A stretch of 64,000 nt of DNA, from the NCBI GenBank assembly GCA_037447655.1, contig JBBHKE010001485.1, positions 62,001 through 126,000 of the forward strand, read 5' to 3'. Below, in pieces: positions 23,301-34,657 of this stretch (positions within the stretch are counted from its first letter, which is position 1; the number at the start of each line of letters is the position of its first letter). Under the pieces are notes generated by a model that ran no database searches, was not told the DNA's origin, and saw only the letters and a list, made by a program, of their open reading frames with translations. This DNA comes from Zygnema cylindricum (Eukaryota; Streptophyta; Zygnematophyceae; Zygnematales; Zygnemataceae). The position numbers and the translations under genes were made by a program.

Positions 23301-25305
23301 CCTGCATCTCATTTCACAATAGATTAAGCGATTCAATCATGGGGAGGGAAACAATGATTCATCGGATTTAAAAATGTACTTTCATCCATACTCGTCCCTT
23401 ATCCTCCTCTTTATAGCTTCATTTCTTTGTTAGTACTTTTTGGGCCGCAGTACAATTGCTCTTCATTGAAGGCTTCTATATATGACTGAAAGATAAATGA
23501 AAGAAAAATCCAACAACAATAGAATGCCAGAAGCTGATTACTTGCAGATAGACCATTGTCAGCAAACATTGTGAAATGAAACAAAATTGTGGTACACCAC
23601 TCATCGCTATTAGAGTAGTGATTTTTTGATCCCGAAAAAATCATACATTAGTTAACAATATTAATTTAAGTGGCAATAAGCCACGTTGGAAAACAAAATT
23701 TAGCGTAGCTAATTTTAATGTTGATGATTCATTAACTCTAACAATGATGGGTGGTGTAGTTCTTCCAAATGCAACAAGCAAAGGACAGCATCAGAGATAC
23801 CATTTAGCAATTTCCTTAAATCCAAATCTTGAATGTTTTTCTAGATTAAAAAAGCTTCATTGTTCAAATCGACCTGCTTGCTCACCTATTGGCATAGTAG
23901 AGGGAAAGACCTCGTTGCCACAAATCTGCAAAAATGTATAAACAGTTATTCAATTGACAAGAAAGAGTCCTTTGTATCATCAAATTTTGAAAGGACGAAC
24001 AAGAGATATCTGTTCCATTTCATTCAATGAGACATAGACTCATGCAACACACACAGGTTCACACAGAGGATCTTCAGGGATATGCCCATCCTTTCTGTTT
24101 CAAAAAAAAAAAAAAGTTGAACCATATCAACTCAATAAGCACCACTTTCGTGGAACCTTGCACAGATGGAATCTATCTGTGACATCTGTTGTCGCCTTCT
24201 GAGAGAAAAAATAAATGTCTTGAAAAGTTTCTCCTCATGAGCAAAGCTTTCCATCACGACGTGGACATCTCTCAGCCAACAACGTATGGCTTTATGAGCA
24301 ATTATACACTTTGTTAAAATACTTATCAAAAGAGAGAAAAATGTGAAACGCTAGACAGAACAAACAACGCAAACATTGAATGATTCTCTTGGGGATCTCT
24401 CCTGATAGTGATTCTGGACATGAATTTAAGGTGAAATTGTGCAAAACGGATAAGTTGTCAGATATTGTTCATGGTGGGAGGGTGATCATTCTGACCAATA
24501 AATTACCTTGTATAATAGCACAAAGGCAACCAGTACACAATTTCTACAAAAAATAGAAAATGTGGTACCTTTTTCCTCCTTCCCTGACATCATTTCAATT
24601 CCTCCTACCTCATTCATCTGAGCTCTTCTCTTCCCCGACTACCTACACGCGACTCACTGCTCTTTTTTTCTTTGACTTCTCTGCTACATCTCTTCACAGA
24701 AATAGAAGCCAAAAAAAGCCAAAAAAAGGCTAAAAGAAGCCACAACAAATAAATCACGCACACACAAACACAAACACATGCCCTGCAAACTCACATGGCC
24801 GCTGCGAAGCATCAAGCTCCAAGGCTCGGTCAAACTCCTGCAGAGAGCCTGCCACGTCACCCTGCAGATCCCCGCAGCAACCCTCGTCCTCATCAGAAAT
24901 CGGAAACGAGTTTTATTCTTCCAGTCTTTCCAGGAGACGCTCGCTACAGTCCAATCGCACCTTCTTCTTAAGCCGTCCGCTCACCTGTGTAAAGAGCTGC
25001 ATTCCTCGACGCGTGGCCTGCAGAGCCGCCTGTCTGTTTCCCGCGGCCATGGCGCCCATTGCTACCACTCCTACCACAGCAGCCGTTGCAGCCAGACCGA
25101 TCATTGCTCCGGACGCCATGGCTTCTCGCCTCCCTACCTGCGCTCCACCTCGTCCTGCTGCACGTGGCACCAGCTTGCGTGCAAGAACAGTGAGAGAAGC
25201 GGGTGGGCAGAGGGGCCGCAAGACCATGGACATGGCTGTCGGAGAGTGCAGCATTGCGTCAGGGAGACGAGAGAGAGGAGACCAGGTGACAGCGATGGCA
25301 GCCAT
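20368..25305 (-). CDS. Plastid TPR-like protein with a transmembrane anchor
   Basis: Nine minus-strand exons: 25305-24985, 24861-24795, 23925-23886, 23052-22989, 22851-22783, 22536-22465, 21935-21810, 21526-21465, 20440-20368 (TAA). They total 894 nt, 297 residues, all phases agreeing. Residues 1-~65 look like a plastid transit peptide. A hydrophobic, Ala/Val/Gly-rich segment at ~70-92 (MIGLAATAAVVGVVAMGAMA) is a likely membrane span. TPR-like helices follow: GDVAGSLQEFDRALELDA, YLWQRGLSLYYANRFEEGAE, EEAIWCFLCEAQL, VGKDPRPVMGAAYELF, then DGFYGKLYLGLFYEAEGD and SGDYMAKLAAVHCKCRGW. The pattern matches a plant TPR-like plastid family whose role I cannot name. The first in-frame ATG after an upstream TGA is used; Met18 would also give a transit peptide. 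The exon 7 acceptor (TATAG before 21935) is the weakest border. Confidence 0.85.
23591..23761. mobile_element. Foldback MITE in intron 3 of the TPR gene
   Basis: The left end GGTACACCACTCATCGCTAT is the imperfect inverse of the right end near 23733-23761 (CTAACAATGATGGGTGGTGT). No open frame. Same family as 17955-18170 and 27951-28173. Confidence 0.55.
25295..25305. promoter_or_regulatory. Overlapping divergent start codons
   Basis: The 11-bp near-palindrome ATGGCAGCCAT contains the predicted ATG of the thioredoxin-like gene (+, 25295-25297) and that of the TPR gene (-, 25305-25303). Both proteins would begin MAAIA. If both starts are used, each gene's 5' UTR and promoter must lie in the other's transit-peptide exon. 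Downstream in-frame ATGs (TPR Met18; thioredoxin-like Met30) would relax this. Confidence 0.5.
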
Positions 25306-28300
25306 AGCTGCACTGCGGATTCACCCTTCACAATTGCCGTCAGGAAGAGCACCCACCCTTCGCGGGCGTCGGTCCACGTGGATGCGGGGGCCAACGGCTG
25401 TTCTTCGCGAATCACAGCCTCTCTCTCTAGGCACACGCGCTCCTGACTTCCAGGTGCGCCACGTGTTGTCTGAACAATCAGAGGGGCGCCGTTGGCAGAG
25501 ATGCGAGAATGTTCTATGGCGTCATGTGAACATACATGGTTTTTTGACGCAGTTTTCCATGCAAGCTCTGGGAGCCATGTCCATTATGGCCACCTTATTT
25601 ACAGCATGCCGAGGAGCCATGGCGGGCTTCATTGCAGTTGGTGGAACCACTGACTGGCAAATTGTGGAGCTTGGACGACTTCGAAGGCCACTGTGCTCTT
25701 CTTGTCAGTTGGCCACTGCACTCCCTTTGCTAGATAGGCCATTCTTTGCTCCTGTCATATTGTTTTTGAAAGTTGGGAATTGAATGTTCTTGTTTGAACT
25801 TCATTTCTGTCCTTAATGTGGATGTTTGGCCATATTTGACGCTTAATATGACCATCTTTAATTGTTATAGTTGAAATTTATTAACATCATTCTCTAGGCA
25901 CTCCAACGAGACTAATTAAACCCTGACTTTCAGTCACTACAAACTTGAGAGTATCTTACTAGTTCCAAAATGTTAGACACTAAGTCAGACTTCAAAATAG
26001 AGTTTAATTGCATTATGTCTCCTTGTGATTCCCGGTCTGGAGCTCCATAGCAGGAGTAGGGCTAAAGCTGGCTGTTCCCTGGGACTACCTGAGCACAGAA
26101 GCAAAATCAGGAGAAAGAAAAATTTCCATTTTTTTTCTACTGTGCCACACTTTGCGTTGAAGGAAAGTTCTGACATTTGTTTTCTTGAACAAGAACATAA
26201 TGAATTTATTCCAGATGTCACCGGACAGAATCTTGATTTCCTGGAAGTGTATATATGTAATCTACATGTATACACTGGAGGAAAAAGTATTCATGTGCGT
26301 ATTACTATTATTATTATCGTCATTAATGTTCAACTTGGTCCATTGTTTTTTTTTTTTTATGAATTGAAGCTTACTTCAAAGCCCCTAGATGATATGCTGA
26401 ATCGTTTTTTTCCTTTAGGATTCATCTTTGCAAGGAGACCTGTTCATTGTCATCAAATTTAATGATGATTTATTTTAATGACAAACTCATTACATTAATT
26501 TTGTCCATTCTAATGATGGATAAAAATTATTTTGAGTTAACTTTTTTCCACCATTTTGTCTGAAATTCATGATTGGATTATTGGATCCTTCTCCAATTGA
26601 AGCTTGCTTTCTCATGTTCACTCTTATCTGTGTAAGAATGGGTGAGCAGGTGGTTTTTATGTGTAATCACTGCCCCTTCGTGGTCCATATCAAGAAGGAG
26701 CTTTTGGCTGTCACCAGCCAATATATTGATGTATGCACATCATCTCCCTGATTTGCTTTTCTCGAGGGTGTTTAACCAGCATCATTTGAGGAACTATACG
26801 TAGTGTAATTTTACTTAAGCAAACTTAAATGTACTTTTCTTATAGTCTTCCCTGCTAGCTACTCTTGCTCTTTTAAGCCCCGCTCTTCCTATACGGGAGG
26901 ATGATGATTGTTAATGTATGCTATTGAGTACAAGGAATTGTATGTGTAAAACTGCCTTTTGTTGTTGGGATCTCATGTTTTTGAACACAGAAAGGGCTTG
27001 GTGTTGTTGGGATATCTTCCAACTCCATAGAAACTCATCCGAAGGTGAGAAAATTCTGTTCCGGAAGTTAACGGTTCAAGAGACATATGGTGTGATAAAG
27101 GATGTTTCAGTTTTGACGCGGTAGAGTCCGATCGGCCTGTGGAGAGACATATAGCATTTTTTCAAGAAGGATTCTACAAGTTGATGGCAGTCTAATTTGT
27201 AATCATGTTTGTTTGTCGGTGTTCTTTCTGAGTCTTTCATTGTTGCTTTGACAAAAGAATCTGCCACAAGATTGTTCTTTACAAACAATTATTATGTATC
27301 AAAAAAGTTGTTTTCTTCAGCCTCTGAGGTATGTGACATGTGACATGTTGGCAGGATGGGCCTGGGCCTATGGCTGAGGAGGCTCAAAAGTTTGGGTACA
27401 AGTTTCCTTATCTTTATGATGAGGTATGCTTTCTACTGATTTGGTGATTGTATTTAAATTGAAGGATGAAAAATGTGTGAAAAATGCAGGAAAGCTTATG
27501 AAAGATTTCCTTTTTGTTTTGCCGTTTTTTACAAAGCTTTCACCTAGCATGGGTTCCTTTTGGACTATGCGTATTCTAGTAATTATTTCACATTATTCAA
27601 TTCAGTTATGTATCATACTGTTTACGACAGAAAAGGACAAAGCATTTACGGTAGAAAAAGACAAAGTATTTACGGCAGAAAAAGACAAAGCATTTATGGC
27701 TTTTGCCGGCTCTTATTAGTGTTATATGCATTGGAGGCTTGCATGCAGACACAGGAGGTGGCCAAAGCGTATAATGCCGCATGTACACCCGACTTTTACG
27801 TTTTCAATAAGGTTTGTATAATACTTATCTAACACCATTTTTTTCAAATCTTTGAATGACAACACCTTTCATTTCTATTAGAATCAATAACTTGTTTTCA
27901 GTCGCGGGTTTTTTCTGAGCCAAAATCATAAAATAGTTGAATGGTTGGAAAGGTACACTTCTCGTCGTTATTAGTGTTAAAGTTTTTTTCGCCACTTAAA
28001 ACATCTTTTCTCCGTGCACACTTGTCGGATTGTAAACCGGAGACCGCCAATAGGAAGGTGAGGATCTTGCCTTCCAATACCAACCATCGGATCGGCAACC
28101 CGACAAGTGTGCACCAAGAAATATGTTTTATGTGGCGAAAAAAGTTTTAACACTAATGATGATGAGCGGAATTGTTCCCTGTTTACTGATGCTTACATAA
28201 TTGCAGGTTGGGCGAAGGCCATTTGAGCTTGTATACCACGGCCAAATGGATGATTCGCGGCCCGGAAACGGCCGCCCTGTCACTGCCAGGTACCCGAGAA

Positions 28301-30544
28301 TCTCTTCATCGCTTTTTCAATAAGGTTACAGCATATTCGGATTAAACCTTTAAACGCTGTACACTTTTCTGTGCATGATGCAAACAGATTTTTGGTGGAT
28401 TTGAATGAGTAAGCTTGTTAAACGAGGGCTGCAGCTATGAAGCTGGCCAATGTGATAACCAAATGTCACGTAGTGTTATGGCATTTATGATGTCTCTCCT
28501 GTAGTGTAGTTCTATGTGACTCCCAAAGTGTTCCTAAGCTGCGTTTTCTTCCCTTCCAAATTCGACAACATAAAAGTTTTGTTGAATGGACAAAAAGGTC
28601 GACGTACGCAAGTTTGGATCTTCCCGACTCCCTTCCAGAGAGTGGACAAAAGCAGATGATGCATGTCTAAGTATCATTATGTGGACATAGGCATTGCTAA
28701 GCTGTGGCGAGTTATATGACATCCGCAGTTGCCATCACTTCAAGACTAGAAAGCTTTTGTGAGAGTGTTGTGATCCAGTTGTGGGCGCATGGATGTAGTC
28801 TCATGTCACGATGAAGAGTCCCATTCTAGTCAACATTTTTTGGTGTCCGGGCACCAAGATATTCTTGAAGAAGGTTCGAACCTTACATGTATGAATGATC
28901 GGTATACATCAGATTGTTTTATTAATCGTTTCTACACATCTACTATTTTAAGGCTAAGTTAGAAGATTCTATTGGGTTCTGTTGTCTGTATGTGAACCAC
29001 TCTTTAGTCACCTCTTCGTTAATTTTCACATACAATTAACAAATTTCGACAAGTTGAGCCATGTGGTTTAATGGATGCTGGTTTAGGCGTGCCTATTGTT
29101 TTTCTGCTTTTTGAGTTTATATCATGACATACCCATATTACTACATGATGGACACCAGTATTTGTCATGTGTATCTCATCATTTGAAGGAGCTTTTTCAG
29201 CTGCAAATCTGTTCAAGAACCCGGTGAAGCTGCAGATAATGGTCATATTCCCTTATGTAGGCTGTTCATACAGCTCTCTCTGATAAGTGAAAGGAAACTT
29301 AAGGATGTTAAGGTCGTTAGGTGATGCCGGAGATGCATAATGTGACACCCTCCACACTATTTGAGGTAGGAGCAGAGCCTGCAACATTTTTTCAACGTAC
29401 TGCAATAACAAAAGCAGTGTATCATTGAAGAAGGTCTTAATATAAGTATTCTGAAAAGAATCTCTCTGAGGCTCGTGTTTTTTATGTTTCATACTCAGTC
29501 TGAAGTGAAGGAAATTAAGTATCTTTTGGGCTGTGTTTAGTGTTTTTTTCGTTCCTTACTCACTTTGAAGTTCAAGAAATTAAGTACCTTCTGAGCTATG
29601 TTTAATGTTCTTTTTGCCCCTTTAACTTTGGAGCTGTGGTTTTTTTGTTTTATACTCAGTTTGAAGGTAAGGAAACCGAAAAAAACACAGAGCTTCGAGT
29701 CTTGTTATTTCCAATTCCCTTAACACTTCCTTTAGATGCTTTGCAGAGACCTGAGGATAGCTCTCGACTGTGTGCTTTCCGGCCGACCAGTTAGCATTCC
29801 ACAGAAACCAAGGCATGTTCATTCTCCCTTATCTCTGGTTTTGTGGTCGTTTCCTTTTCTGACTGAATAGAAACACCTCCGGCTAACGTCTGTTAATTGA
29901 GTAACGGAGTATGGTCTTGCTGCATTGTCTTTAATGCAGTATTTATGTACCATGTGAAAGTGGCATTGTGGCTAACTGAAGTATCAACTATCATGCATGG
30001 AGATACCATTTTTAGTGTTGTAGTTGTGGTAGATGATGATGCGTAAAGACACCTGGTGGTCATGGATATAATGTCTTGGCTCGGCATCATAAAGACTGCT
30101 TATTCTTTTACAGGACACACAGCTTTCCTTAAGAGCCTGTAAGGAAAATATTACTATATGATATGTGGCTCCTAGTGTTTTCCTATATGCCCGAGAACTG
30201 GCAATTGAGACCTTTCAGATTAATTAACCGCGCAGTTAGAGTTAAGTAAATTATCAGCTTTAACACTTGATTAGAAAAAAAATTACATTTAATTATGTAT
30301 TTGCCACGTGGCTCATAATTGGCCACTTAACTAAACGGTGTTATTAATTCTACCTTTATGATACTGGGTACAAAAAACCTGCACTCTTATTTACTGTAAT
30401 AGAGATCGGCAGTCGGTCGTGGTTGTTTTGCGGTAGTTCTTATTGGTTACAATAGGAGGGTGGGTGAACGTGTGAACTTTTGGGTGTGGCAGTATCGGTT
30501 GCAACATCAAGTGGAAACCTGGAAATGAGCCCGACTATTTCTGA
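25295..30544 (+). CDS. Plastid thioredoxin-fold (AhpC/TSA redoxin-like) protein
   Basis: Ten exons: 25295-25453, 26163-26246, 26419-26448, 26650-26730, 26991-27044, 27355-27423, 27749-27811, 28207-28289, 29747-29812, 30493-30544 (TGA). They total 741 nt, 246 residues, all phases agreeing. The first ~40 residues are basic and Ser/Pro-rich, like a transit peptide, followed by LGTRAPDFQ. Exon 4 carries the redox motif CNHC (VVFMCNHCPFVVHIKKEL). Then come GVVGISSNSIETHP, DGPGPMAEEAQKFGYKFPYL, CTPDFYVF, GRRPFELVYHGQMDDSRP and the C-terminal SIGCNIKWKPGNEPDYF. These blocks are typical of the plant plastid 'thioredoxin superfamily' protein related to bacterial AhpC/TSA-like redoxins. Substrate unknown. 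Exon 2's 5' border and exon 3's donor (ATT/GTCATC) are weak. Intron 9 has a GC donor. The predicted ATG overlaps the start of the divergent TPR gene. Confidence 0.85.
27629..27700 (+). repeat. Three copies of a 24-bp tandem repeat in intron 6
   Basis: Units of the type AGAAAAAGACAAAGCATTTA plus CGGY at 27629, 27653 and 27677. They lie within an intron of the thioredoxin-like gene; the unit length is a multiple of three but the encoded peptide is not part of the protein. Confidence 0.75.
27951..28173. mobile_element. Foldback MITE with ~70-bp inverted ends in intron 7
   Basis: The left arm (TCGTTATTAGTGTTAAAG, TTTTTTTCGCCACTTAAAAC, GTGCACACTTGTCGG) is matched by the inverted right arm (CCGACAAGTGTGCACC, TGTGGCGAAAAAAG, TTTTAACACTAATGATGATG). 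It is the clearest member of a family also seen at 17955-18170 and 23591-23761. Confidence 0.7.
28290..29746 (+). other. Intron 8 of the thioredoxin-like gene with a 65-bp repeat
   Basis: Mostly unremarkable intron. At 29492-29621 two imperfect 65-bp units start TACTCA(G/C)TXTGAAG and contain GAAATTAAGTA; a third partial unit starts at 29653. Confidence 0.55.
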
Positions 30545-32355
30545 TTATTTTTGACTGAATTGAGTTCTTGGGATTTCATGAGTTTCTTGAGATTAAGAGC
30601 TCCATTCTCGTGTTTTCCCTCTTATTAATTCGAGTTGTGGCGTGATTGTTTTTTTTTACGTAACCTACTTAGGAGACGAAGCATTCTTATTATTATATTT
30701 TGAGTTTTTATAATTCGTTTTTGTCCTGTTTAAAGCCCGTGTCGACTCTTTTCTTTTTTTTCTTTTTTTTCCTCTCAGTTCCTTCTTTAAATTTTGACTT
30801 GATCCTAAAATATAATTATGGGTTGCGAAATGTAATGACTTGTACCAGTTTACATTGACTTGAGGTACTTGCAAAACACATGTATTTTGATTACAATAAT
30901 ACTGAAATTTCTCTTATGTTTCTATGGCGTCCTACTAGTCGTGAAATAGTATCTTCTTAAGAAAATGTTTTTTTCTTAAGACCACAGTCTGCTTGTATGG
31001 TAAGACCTGTTGCTTCATGACAGCCTTGACAGCACGGCAAAAAAATACGAAGTTCGGCGCTCCACATTTTCCTAGATGATTCAAGATGGAATGTGCTGTT
31101 GTATATGTTTCTGGTTTTATGACTGTTTTGTTTTATATGTAAGTTGCCTATTACATCCAGCAAGAAGTCAAACTGGAGACTTTTTAGATCGCTTTTCAAC
31201 GATCAAGACAAATTACCGAGAATGGTTGAGGATGGCTGGTTTAGAGACTCAAGAAGAAACAGACTTATACGAACATAACAATATTGAGAATACTAAGCAT
31301 GTTTTTGGAATTTAAGAAAAAATGACTGTATGCATCATATAAACAGCGGCTTTATAAGTAGCAAAAGAGATCATGCAGGAATTCCAGCAGTGTAGCCGCT
31401 GAGAGCGACATTCTGCCAATTTCTGACTTCAACCTACATATTTACCGGGCTGTAAGTTACCAACCAGAGAGGTGAGGGACTACATTATCTTCAACAGCAT
31501 TCATCTTCATGTAGAGCACGGTGACTTCAGTGCCAAACTGTGACATAGTAGTCTCACAGACATGATGGACATGGTAACAAGATGATGGACATGATCATGA
31601 TGGCGATGACCATGTCCATGATGGACATGATAACACATCGAACCTTCAAAGAAAGGTCCCACACACTTAAATAGCAACATATTGTCATGGATAGGCTTCC
31701 ACAGTTCTGTGTCCATTTCTTGTTCACTGAAACCTCAGTAAAAGAGAGAAACAAAAATCCAACTCATGTTGTTTCAACCATTACCGTCACACCTTGCGGA
31801 TACTTTATACAACAGAATAGTTTAGCAGGCAAGTACATCAATTCCTTGTCTTTATTTTAACCAAATTCTTTGTAAAAAATGCACAAATAAAATTACACCC
31901 ATAACAATGTAAAGCCTCTACTGCACATTTGTATGTTACACGAGCGACAAATTTCTCTACTTCCAGTCAACCTGGACTGCCAAAATGACAATATGGAATC
32001 TCCCTAATGGAACTTACATGACCCTACAGATACATTATAAACAATGTGTTTAGATACACTAACTATTATAATCTACCACAAAAAGTTAAAACTTATTCCT
32101 TAGTTGTACATCCCCGTCATCACCGCCCTTTGCCTACCTGTAGTGAGCGAGAAGCTCAAATCCTAAAAAGAACAATTAACACTACCACATACGTTTCCCA
32201 GTCTTCCACCGACATGTTGAGCAGTAGCGAGCAAGATTCCAGAGGCTTCGCCGTAGATGTTCTTACTCAAAAATTGAAGGTTTCTGGTCAGATTTGAAAT
32301 TGACAGCTGGCTTAGTGATTGCTTTCCAAGTCCCATGGCTAAAGAGCACAACAAC
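30545..32355. other. Spacer between thioredoxin-like and BTB genes
   Basis: Convergent 3' flanks. There is a small GATGGACATG-rich stretch at ~31560-31640. A 79-codon frame at 31076-31315 contains no motif I recognise. No gene supported. Confidence 0.5.
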
Positions 32356-34020
32356 CTACGCCCAAGCTGAAAGAGGTTGAAAAGCAATGCTGATCTGGAG
32401 GTGGCCAGAATCGTCAAACAAGTATCCCACAAGTGGATGAATGTAGCGTTGGGTGGCAAGGTCCCATGTGAGTTCATTTAGCTTCGGTCCAAAGCTACTC
32501 ATGTTGGTCTCCTTTGCAAAAGGTCCCCACAGTTTGCTACCCACAGTAAGTTCTCCAATATTAGGGTTAGGATTGAGATTCAGCTTGGAGTCTGCTTTTG
32601 TAGGACTGTTGGACGGGGAAGGAGGCTCTCCAAAGCAGACCAATTGAGACGCGCCCTTGGACACTCGCGATCGCGACGGAGTACCAACTGTACAACTGGC
32701 CTCCACTGCCCTTTTCCCCTTAATGGACATGAATGGATGGCCTGGAGGCCCACAGTCACGTTCTGCTAGACGGATTTGGATTGTGTTATCGAAAAGTGTA
32801 CCGAGTCCTGTCTTACGCAATTCAATGCAGTACCAATTGCCACACACAAAAACTCGCTCAGAGGACTCACGCATTTCCATGCCATTCAGTTCCGTGATGT
32901 CCTTCTCGTGAATTTGCCACATAAGCAGTGCTGGACCCGCCCGCTTCCCTGGGCGAGGAATGTAGGGAGGAGCCGAGCCGTAAAGGAGAGCCACTCCACG
33001 GGGATCCATGGTTTTGATGCGAATGGCCACCTCCACCCTACTGAAGTCCATATAATCTGCCGCATCTGGGAACCTCCTCACTGCCAAAAGGCACTCGGCG
33101 CTCATCTGAGGCAGTCGCAGTAGAGACCACAACCGCCTTAATGCCTCAGCCCTGTAGCCAGTCTGGTCGTTACAATTAGCAACCATTCCCACAGGTTCTC
33201 CAGAGCTATCATCACCATCATTTTGTCCACCTTCCAGTTTAGAGTTCCCCGCGAGAAGACTTGAGACGTTTTTCTGCAGACCCGAAGCTGAACCAACTCC
33301 TCCTCCTCCACCACTACCACCTATCTTGCCCATAGTGCCACTTCGAGGCGGCAAATTTCGTTTGGCCCACTCGAGAATGAAAAAAAACACTGTGTCTTCC
33401 GACTGCACCTTCACTCTGGGAGATGCCAACAGACACTCCATGGCTTGTAAGGGCAACTGCCAGAGCTCTCCCTGCCCAGCGGCTATCTGCGAGTCGAGAC
33501 AGGGCACGGTCTTCTCCACACATCGCCGTGCCTGCACCAGAAGGTTCCTTGCAACTTCACTCTCCTGAATGTGCTGCGGTAGAATCAGCACCTCCACCGC
33601 CAGGGCCAGTGTCATGGTGGCCCTCTGGAGAGCCCTTGCGCAGCTCGCCATGACAGCTGGCGCGCGGTACTCGTCTGCAAGCATGAGCACGCGCAGTAGC
33701 GTGTTCGGGTCTTCACACGTGTGAGGCGGCAGCTGGCCGCCGGCGTATATAGCCCGCAGAAGCAGCAACATGCCGGAACGATCGTCCACGGTGATGCCGC
33801 GTGCGTCCGTGCAGCCGGCAACCTGCCATGTTTCCACAAAACCGCCAGAAAAATACCGTCGGAAGTATTCACTCTCCTTTCCAAGAATAGCAGTGTTTAC
33901 ATAGAGTGTCTCTTCGGCGGGAACACCGCCACGTGTGAAGCGCAGAGTGAGTACACGGTTGGAATGGTCGCGGCAGTCGAATGCAAAGGAAAAATCAGTA
34001 TGCCGCTCGCACTCCGCCAT
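32356..34020 (-). CDS. BTB/POZ-BACK domain protein
   Basis: Intronless frame of 554 codons from ATG at 34020 to TAG at 32356. The N-terminal ~120 residues fit a BTB fold: TLYVNTAILGKESEYFRRYF, ITVDDRSGMLLLLRAIYAGG, LLRVLMLADEYRAPAVMASC. A BACK-like helical region follows (LPLQAMECLLASPRVKVQSE, DTVFFFILEWAKRN), interrupted by a low-complexity Gly/Ser insert (GGSGGGGG, residues ~233-245), then ALRRLWSLLRLPQMSAECLL. The C-terminal ~200 residues form a separate domain as in plant BTB/BACK proteins of the POB1/LRB type. Such proteins usually act as CUL3 E3 ligase adaptors; that role is inferred. GC content is clearly higher than the flanks. The start is the first ATG of the frame and fits the beginning of the BTB fold. 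Confidence 0.85.
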   Translation of the reverse strand: MAECERHTDFSFAFDCRDHSNRVLTLRFTRGGVPAEETLYVNTAILGKESEYFRRYFSGGFVETWQVAGCTDARGITVDDRSGMLLLLRAIYAGGQLPPHTCEDPNTLLRVLMLADEYRAPAVMASCARALQRATMTLALAVEVLILPQHIQESEVARNLLVQARRCVEKTVPCLDSQIAAGQGELWQLPLQAMECLLASPRVKVQSEDTVFFFILEWAKRNLPPRSGTMGKIGGSGGGGGVGSASGLQKNVSSLLAGNSKLEGGQNDGDDSSGEPVGMVANCNDQTGYRAEALRRLWSLLRLPQMSAECLLAVRRFPDAADYMDFSRVEVAIRIKTMDPRGVALLYGSAPPYIPRPGKRAGPALLMWQIHEKDITELNGMEMRESSERVFVCGNWYCIELRKTGLGTLFDNTIQIRLAERDCGPPGHPFMSIKGKRAVEASCTVGTPSRSRVSKGASQLVCFGEPPSPSNSPTKADSKLNLNPNPNIGELTVGSKLWGPFAKETNMSSFGPKLNELTWDLATQRYIHPLVGYLFDDSGHLQISIAFQPLSAWA

Positions 34021-34657
34021 GGCTATGGACTAGTTCAGCTGCTCCTAATGGGACAAATAAGGAATAGGAACAAGGGAGCTCGTTCCTGCATACGATATTG
34101 TATCAGTCTATCTTGTCTACTAAAGAGAACATAAAACTGCCTTTGGGAGTCGGCACGGCAGTACAGTAGGTTGCGAGGTCCATTCAGCTAACGCCCTCCT
34201 TTGTCCATGTGCTGACGTTCATAACTTCATGCTTAAAGGCAGTACAGTAGCATGTTTGTCAAAGTGCGGACATTCCGTACAAACATCGGCCGGAAATGAA
34301 ATTCCGTGTACGGTACAGCACCAGAATTTTCGTCCAATTTCCTTTAAAATCAATTTGATTTTCCCCGGCAATAATTTTCCTGCGACCAACTTCCTGCCGG
34401 CCATATGGCGCACGGCAATCAAAGGACTACACGTGGCGTGAGCCGTGTTTAAAGGATATACAGGAAATTGAACATTTAAACGCAAAAGGTTTATACCAGT
34501 ATGAGAAACGTCCGTACTTATGAGTACAGTACTATAACGTATACTACAGGACAGTACAGTACAGTACACCGTGAATCGTTATTGGCGTAATGGACGCTAT
34601 TTAAGGTACCCTTTTTTTTCCCAAATTCTTAAACAGCATAAATTATTCTGTTTTTTC
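34021..34657. other. Upstream region of the BTB gene with CAGTACAGTA motifs
   Basis: No coding signal. CAGTACAGTA occurs near 34161, 34241 and 34551-34566. A block CAGTACACCGTGAATCGT (34562) recurs as CAGTACACCGCGAATCGT at ~36300, suggesting an older repeat that now surrounds the MITE insertions. Confidence 0.45.

Noticed and set aside
24778-25783. Two long plus-strand open frames (222 and 256 codons) across 24778-25783
   Set aside because: They mostly run antisense to exon 1 of the TPR gene in G/C-rich DNA. Only 25295-25453 of the second is accepted, as exon 1 of the thioredoxin-like gene.
31076-31315. 79-codon frame that might be a transposase relic
   Set aside because: No motif that I can name, and no repeat ends around it.
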